64,000 nucleotides of DNA from Streptomyces violascens (GTDB lineage Bacteria; Actinomycetota; Actinomycetes; Streptomycetales; Streptomycetaceae), in NCBI RefSeq assembly GCF_014649955.1, contig NZ_BMUA01000029.1, forward strand, positions 25,057 to 89,056. The letters are read 5' to 3'. The position numbers and the translations under genes are program-made. Positions 59,182-64,000 of this stretch are shown here, piece by piece. Position 1 is the stretch's first letter, and the number at the start of each line of letters is the position of its first letter. The notes under the pieces were generated by a model. It was not told where the DNA came from, searched no databases, and saw only the letters and a list, made by a program, of their open reading frames with translations.

Positions 59182-59256
59182 TCTTTCCAAGGGGTCGTGG
59201 CCACAGGTCCACGGCCCCTCGCCTCGTTTCCGATCCGCCCCCTTGTGAGGAGATCC

Positions 59257-59761
59257 TTGAGCACCCGTACCTTCACCGTCGAGGAGCTAGACGCGCTCGG
59301 CGTTCCGCACAATCTGCCCGAGCAGGCCGCTGTAGCCGAACTTCCATGTGGCCAACGGTCGTTGGGCTGAAAGGCGGCGTTGCATCTTCACGCACGCGGG
59401 CGCCTTCTGGGCCGTCGACTACACAAGGCCGCTCCCCGAAGGTCAGGACATCGTGGACCACGGATGGGGCCGCTACGTCGACGTCACCCAGGTCGTGCCC
59501 GCACGTGTGCCGACCACGACGTGGGTGCCGGCCGACACCGAGCTGGAGGCCGAACCCGCCGTAGACGTCTGGATCGTCGAAGTCCGGCATCCGGTCGGCC
59601 GGTTCCGGTTCAGCTACCGCGACGACGAGTACGACCTGGCCCAGGAGCGACTGGATGAACGCCGCCGGGGCCACTCCGACGCAGAGGTACGTCTCGTGCG
59701 GATGACCACCACTTACACCGTGGTGAGCCCTGACGGGTCTTACACGCCCCAGGCTCTCTGA
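59257..59761 (+). pseudogene. Frameshifted gene
   Basis: Codons from a TTG with GAGGAG nearby read STRTFTVEELDALGVPHNLP. After CTT at 59341-59343 one extra C (59344) shifts the frame; the rest (ANGRWAERRRCIFTHAGAFW, then DYTRPLPEGQDIVDHGWGRY) is intact and ends at 59761. A single deletion restores one ~167-residue protein. Decay, sequence error or, less likely, programmed shift. Confidence 0.65.
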
Positions 59762-60009
59762 CCCAGATAGACTGTGCCCCGGGCCGCTTACTCCATCGAG
59801 CAGAGGCGGACACCGGGGCCCACTAAGCCGTGCCCCGGACAGTGTGCGGGGGGGACGCAGTGACTGCGACCCGGGGCTCACATACACCACAGTAGCCCCA
59901 ACTGGTGCTCAATGCAGGTGAATTATGCCGCGACGGACACGAGTTCGTATCGGCTCGACACACTGTGCGGTCTCCGGCCCTGGCCGGGGGCTGCTCGCCT
60001 CGGCGGTGG

Positions 60010-60759
60010 TCAGCCAGCGGGCCGGAGTTGAGCATCGGCCAGCCGCCGGGCCCCGGCTATGCGCCTGCGGTCCCAGCCGGGCTCCTTGGGCAGCGCGCGC
60101 AGAAATCGGCGCAGCTCGCTGGACTGGATGATCGTTACCCCCTGGCTGATCAGTCCGCCCGGAGGAACGGGGGCGTAGTGAACAGCCACAACGGCCTGGA
60201 CGTGGTGGCCGAGCACCTCGGCCACGCGGCTCGCCTCCCACAACACGGTATCCAGGGAGTCCTTCTGGGAGTGGTTGCCGTACCAGAGCTTGCCGCCGCG
60301 CAGGTGCACCTTGGACTTCTTCGACTTCCAGGTCTTGGTGTCCACGTAGACGGGGCCGCATACGCCCAGAACGATGTGGTCGAGGTTGGCGCGGGACCGG
60401 GGGACTTGGCGATCGTGGAGGACTGCCCACCGGCCGAGACCGCACCAGACGAGTGGGGCGAGAATCCAGCGGGTGCGCCGCTCGCCGGCGGCGCCGGTGG
60501 CCCAGGTGCTGCCCTTGCTCCGGTAGATGCGGCGCAGGGCGAGCACCGCGGTCACGGCGGCGACGGCGAGGCCCGCGTGCCAGTCGGTCACTGTCGCTAC
60601 GAGGAAGCCGATGCCGAGCACGACGGGCGTCACGAGCAGGGGGATTGCCCAAGCCGCGGTGCGGTGCTGCTTGCGGCGCTCGGCCGCGCGGATGGTGTCG
60701 GCCTTGGCCTGGGCACTCGCTCCGGCGCCGGGACGGCGCCTCGATCGCGTCATGGGCAT
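60010..60759 (-). CDS. NERD-domain membrane protein
   Basis: 249 residues, ATG after GGAG. Basic N-terminus, two hydrophobic helices (AIPLLVTPVVLGIGFLVATV; GLAVAAVTAVLALRRIY), then the NERD fold (GAAGERRTRWILAPLVWCGLGRWAVLHDRQVPRSRANLDHIVLG) with the VYVDTKTWK motif typical of nuclease-related domains. A membrane-anchored DNA-binding or nuclease role is inferred. Single minus gene. Confidence 0.8.
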   Translation of the reverse strand: MPMTRSRRRPGAGASAQAKADTIRAAERRKQHRTAAWAIPLLVTPVVLGIGFLVATVTDWHAGLAVAAVTAVLALRRIYRSKGSTWATGAAGERRTRWILAPLVWCGLGRWAVLHDRQVPRSRANLDHIVLGVCGPVYVDTKTWKSKKSKVHLRGGKLWYGNHSQKDSLDTVLWEASRVAEVLGHHVQAVVAVHYAPVPPGGLISQGVTIIQSSELRRFLRALPKEPGWDRRRIAGARRLADAQLRPAG

Positions 60760-61120
60760 GCGGTCTCCTTCAAGATCACACAGGTTCGGAGACGGCGATG
60801 GTGCGCGAGGCAGGCTGTGGACAGAGTCCGGAGTGCCCATGGGCGGGCGACGGCAACGTGGCAGGGCGCCGAAGTCGGCGCACGACGCCGGAGGTGTGAC
60901 CGCTCCAGGACGCGCGCCCGCCCGGCACCACGGGACGGTGATGGCCGGGCGGACTGCGGGGCGTTATGAACGGTCGGTTGGATCGTCGCGGGTGCACCGC
61001 TGCGTGGTCGCAGGGGCCAGAGGTTCCGGGCGCGCCGACCCTCGTTCTTCAGGAGGCCGGGCGCGCCAGTCCCACAGTGAACGTTTCCAGCGGCTCTGCT
61101 GGCCGGACGGCTAGGCCTGT
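60760..61120. other. 361-bp gap
   Basis: No gene supported on either strand; only partial inverted repeats in GC-rich sequence. Confidence 0.3.
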
Positions 61121-62308
61121 CTAGGGTTTCGGGGCAAGGCCCAGAACCTCGGCGATGAACGGAACTCCGATCGACAAGGTGAACACGGGCCCGAGGGAGT
61201 CGGCGTCCAGGGTGCTGCCGATCTGGCGGAAGTTGTCGGCGAGGTTGCCCTCCTCGAAGCCGTCCTCGAGGAGGTTCCACGGGGAAGCACCTTTGGGCCG
61301 TTCCTGGATCTGGGTTGTTGCGGTGACGGCGTAGCAGATCGCGGCCGGCCACAACTCCTCGACCAGGTAGTCCCGCACCCCGCCACCGGCGTCGTCTTCC
61401 TCGTCCTCCTCCAGGGTCTCGGCCACATGCGCACGGAAGCGGTCACGCAGGTCGGGGTGCGCGCCCTCCACGGCGGCCACGAGGGTAGCCAGACTCGTAC
61501 CGGGGCGCAGTCGCTCCAGGACCGGGGGAAGATCGCCGGGCGGGAGCCAGACCCACACCTGATCAGGATCTGACCAATGCGGCAGCACCGCTCGCAGGCC
61601 GCCCGCCTCGCTGAGCCTCTCGCCGAAGTCACGGCCCCCGGCGCAGGCCAGGAGTGCCGTTACGGCCGACCAGCCGGCGGGTGCTGCCACGTCTTTGTCG
61701 GTCAGCTCGTCGATTGCGAATGCCAGGCGCAGCGGGTGGCTGCCGAGGATGTCGCCGTCGAAGACGCAGAAAGGGCAAAGGAGGAGCTTGTCGGACTGCG
61801 TCGGCGGCAGCAGGTGGCCGGCCGGGTAGCGGTCGCCGCACAGGGAGCAGGCTGCTTTGTTGACGAGCTTGCCAACCTCGGCCGCTCGGGCGCGGCCGAG
61901 TTCGTCGCACACCGTGGCAACGATCTCGGCGTCAGGGGTGGTGCCGGGAAGTTCCAGCACCATCGCCTCTCGGGTGTGGGGGATCTTCGGCGTGATGAAG
62001 GTCAACTCGGGGACGACGGTGAGGTCGTTGTGGTCCGGGTCGTCGGGGTGCGCTTCGCTGCCCCACTCCCGGGACCGTCGAAGCGTCGATCCCACCGGGC
62101 CGAGCCAACCGGTCCAGGTGCCGAACTCGGGGAACCCGTCGCTCTCCACCGGCCAGCCTGCCGCTGCGAAGGCGCCGATCAGTCGGGTCTGCACATCGGC
62201 TGTCAGGATCTCTTTGGGCGGGGAGGTGTGGACGCGCGCGGCACGAGCGTGGCCGGTCCCGTTGGCCTCGGCCCGGACGGCCAGCTTCTTCTTACGGTTG
62301 CGCGTCAT
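61121..62308 (-). CDS. Unknown 395-residue protein with Cys motif
   Basis: ATG start, Lys/Arg-rich N-terminus. Contains AACSLCGDRYPAGHLLPP and LLLCPFCVFDG, two C-x2-C pairs about 25 residues apart, typical of a zinc ribbon. Helical C-terminus with an acidic stretch EEDEEDDAGG. The stop is TAG. Function unknown; no partner gene. Confidence 0.65.
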   Translation of the reverse strand: MTRNRKKKLAVRAEANGTGHARAARVHTSPPKEILTADVQTRLIGAFAAAGWPVESDGFPEFGTWTGWLGPVGSTLRRSREWGSEAHPDDPDHNDLTVVPELTFITPKIPHTREAMVLELPGTTPDAEIVATVCDELGRARAAEVGKLVNKAACSLCGDRYPAGHLLPPTQSDKLLLCPFCVFDGDILGSHPLRLAFAIDELTDKDVAAPAGWSAVTALLACAGGRDFGERLSEAGGLRAVLPHWSDPDQVWVWLPPGDLPPVLERLRPGTSLATLVAAVEGAHPDLRDRFRAHVAETLEEDEEDDAGGGVRDYLVEELWPAAICYAVTATTQIQERPKGASPWNLLEDGFEEGNLADNFRQIGSTLDADSLGPVFTLSIGVPFIAEVLGLAPKP

Positions 62309-62642
62309 GTGTGCTCGTCATCCCGTGCAGGCCCACGTCCCGCACTTCGGTGTCCAAGCACAGGGAATTGATGAGTGAGATTCGACAGAACCTTGTCCGC
62401 CGGCGCTGCTTGTCACGTGGGGACGCGCAGCATCGGAGTCGGGCGGTCACAAACGCCGCGCCGACCGTAACGCGACGGTTCGGCTCCGGGCAACCAGCCA
62501 GCGTCCGAACCACCCATTCGTGGGGTGAGCAGAGGCAGCGCGCTCCCCCATCTCGCCCCGGTAGCCCTCAGTCACCCCGCCCAAACGGACAGCAGCACCC
62601 GAGCCGACGCCGGCCAGGACACTCCCGCACACCTGCCGCTGA
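62309..62642. other. 334-bp gap
   Basis: No supported gene; upstream region of the 61121 gene. GC-rich with no clear repeat. Confidence 0.3.
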
Positions 62643-63563
62643 TCAGCCCGACTTCGTGGACCGGAAGTCCGCCACCGCCCGCTTGAGCAGGTCACGCTGC
62701 ATGAACCGGTACCAGCCCTCCACATCGTTCAGTGCCGCTGCCGGATTGGGGCCCGCCTTCAACTGAGCGGCCACCGCGCTACGCAACTGGTCCGCGAACC
62801 GGGCCGGAACCGTGATCAGCCGGTTCACCGCCACGATGCCGTTCTGCGCATCGACCAGATGCACCGCCAGCATGAAGGAACCGCCCCGTGCTCCCGGCAC
62901 CCCGACCTTGTAGCCGGCGTTCTCCTGGGGGCCAGCCACCCACTCCGCGTCCGACCAACCCGCGGAGCGGCCATCGGCGAAGTCGAAGCGGAACATGAGC
63001 AGCAGGGCATGGTCGGAGTGGACGAGCGCGAAGTGCGCCTTCCCGTCGCGGAACGCGTCGATCTCCGTCTTCTCCAGTCCGCCCAGGAACACCGTCAGGG
63101 TGCTCCCGGTCGGCGTCAGGAGCAGTTGCGAGGCATCGGGCATGGGAAACATCAGGGCGCCTGGGTAGGGCTCGCCCACGATCATTGCTGTCATGGCCTT
63201 CTCTGGGCCGCTCCTGGTGCCTTCGGTGATGCCGTCGGAGTACTCGTCGTCCTCGTCCTGCGCAAGAACGCCCAAGCCCTCGTCGTACGGGATGTCCGCG
63301 ACGATCCAGCCACCCTCGATCCGCCACGGGCAACGCAGGACGAGTTTCACCGGCGCGAGCGCCAACTCCCGGTTCGGATCCGCGTCCGGCTCCCACAGCG
63401 ACTCGATCATGACTGCCAGGGAATGCCCCGACGACGGTTCGTAGAGGTACCAGGGAGCCAACTCGTCAGGGAGAGGCGAGTGGTAGGTGCGGCCGGGTAC
63501 CCCGTGATACCCGGCCCTCGCCATGGCCGCCTTGGTGTCGGGGTTCACGTACTCACTGCGCAT
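62643..63563 (-). CDS. Unknown 306-residue protein
   Basis: ATG start. Starts MRSEYVNPDTKAAMARAGYH. Beta-rich with WRIEGGWIVADIPYDEGLGV, MIVGEPYPGALMFPMPDASQ, HFALVHSDHALLLMFRFDFA; a C-terminal helix ends DLLKRAVADFRSTKSG. No signal peptide or membrane helix. Good codon bias. Family not recognised. Confidence 0.6.
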   Translation of the reverse strand: MRSEYVNPDTKAAMARAGYHGVPGRTYHSPLPDELAPWYLYEPSSGHSLAVMIESLWEPDADPNRELALAPVKLVLRCPWRIEGGWIVADIPYDEGLGVLAQDEDDEYSDGITEGTRSGPEKAMTAMIVGEPYPGALMFPMPDASQLLLTPTGSTLTVFLGGLEKTEIDAFRDGKAHFALVHSDHALLLMFRFDFADGRSAGWSDAEWVAGPQENAGYKVGVPGARGGSFMLAVHLVDAQNGIVAVNRLITVPARFADQLRSAVAAQLKAGPNPAAALNDVEGWYRFMQRDLLKRAVADFRSTKSG

Positions 63564-63602
63564 GGTCGTCCATCCTGTGAGAAATCGGGCAGGAGCATTC
63601 TG

Positions 63603-64000
63603 TCAAAGGCGCGCTGTCAGCGGGCCGCACACGCCATCAGCGGGCCGCCTTGGCGCTGTGGCCGGTAAGGCGTGGTCCGGGGCGGGTCGCGCCAAACGGT
63701 CGCGGAGGTGAGTCGTCCGTCGCGCACTCGGCCGCAGGTCGGCCAGGAGGAGCTGGGCGCGCTCCTCGTTCAACAGCACCTTAGGGGCGATAAACGATCG
63801 GTAGTTGTTCCGAGACCAGTCGTCGCCACTGCTCCCTTGTAGCGCAAGAACCAGACGACCCCGGCCTGTTCGTCCACATGCATCTCATCGTCCGGCCAGT
63901 GCTGGTGCAGCGAGCGCAGTGCACGGCGGAACGGTTCACCGGCAACGAGGGCGAGCCGGCCGTGCAGCAGTACCTGCTCCTGGTCGGCGGGCTGCGCACG
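63603..64000 (-). pseudogene. Frameshifted gene, 5' end beyond window
   Basis: Read from the window edge, one frame (EQVLLHGRLALVAGEPFRRA, then HWPDDEMHVDEQAGVVWFLR) is coding-like to about 63835; after one extra base another frame continues (DDWSRNNYRSFIAPKVLLNE, then ERAQLLLADLRPSARRTTHL) to a TGA at 63603-63605. A one-base indel is likely. Family not recognised. Confidence 0.5.

Overview
The window is high-GC actinobacterial DNA, almost certainly Streptomyces. The signs are codon use strongly biased to G/C in third positions, frequent GTG and TTG starts behind GGAGG-type ribosome sites, a WhiB regulator, an RDD protein, a DUF6248-like protein, and a pair of genes matching the tap/tpg telomere-maintenance operon of Streptomyces linear replicons. 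I read it as part of a large linear plasmid (possibly a phage-plasmid) or a chromosome-arm element, not core chromosome: there are no housekeeping operons, many small unknown genes, a tRNA array, an RNA ligase and an orphan cytosine methyltransferase.

Region 1 (0-6.4 kb): the 3' part of a ParA-like ATPase, then loosely spaced single genes (pRiA4b ORF-3 family, RDD membrane protein, a GNAT acetyltransferase, unknowns) and a 22-residue mini-gene with its own terminator. Region 2 (6.4-13.4 kb, minus strand): a complete lasso-peptide cluster in order precursor, cyclase, leader-binding protein, leader protease and ABC exporter. An XRE regulator and an aberrant M20 peptidase lie upstream. The predicted core is GRQTFNDSDKTNYFEG. 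Helically phased CTGGGA repeats and an attenuator-like hairpin flank the precursor gene.

Region 3 (15-60 kb) is a coherent module. Eleven promoters share one architecture: a TGACCCT box, a T/A tract, TTGAC(T/A/C), an exact 17-bp spacer and a TA-rich -10. They drive a tRNA array that includes an amber-suppressor tRNA (anticodon CTA), tRNA-Arg(ACG) and tRNA-Trp(CCA), an Rnl2-like RNA ligase, a DNA cytosine methyltransferase, a MoxR ATPase/VWA pair, a HAD-like protein and many small unknown genes. A twelfth box-like site lacks a -10. Between these lie a toxin-antitoxin pair, a possible RiPP-like operon (acidic 36-residue peptide, PIMT-type methyltransferase, unknown gene, MFS exporter), a WhiB protein and an HU protein. 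The telomere pair at 52-54.7 kb, a Tap homologue whose C-terminal half carries family-B DNA-polymerase-like motifs followed by a Tpg-like protein, suggests how the replicon keeps its ends.

Region 4 (60-64 kb): a NERD-domain membrane protein and larger unknown genes on the minus strand. Three genes near the right side (57.0, 59.3 and 63.8 kb) appear frameshifted by one base; this could be decay or assembly indels.
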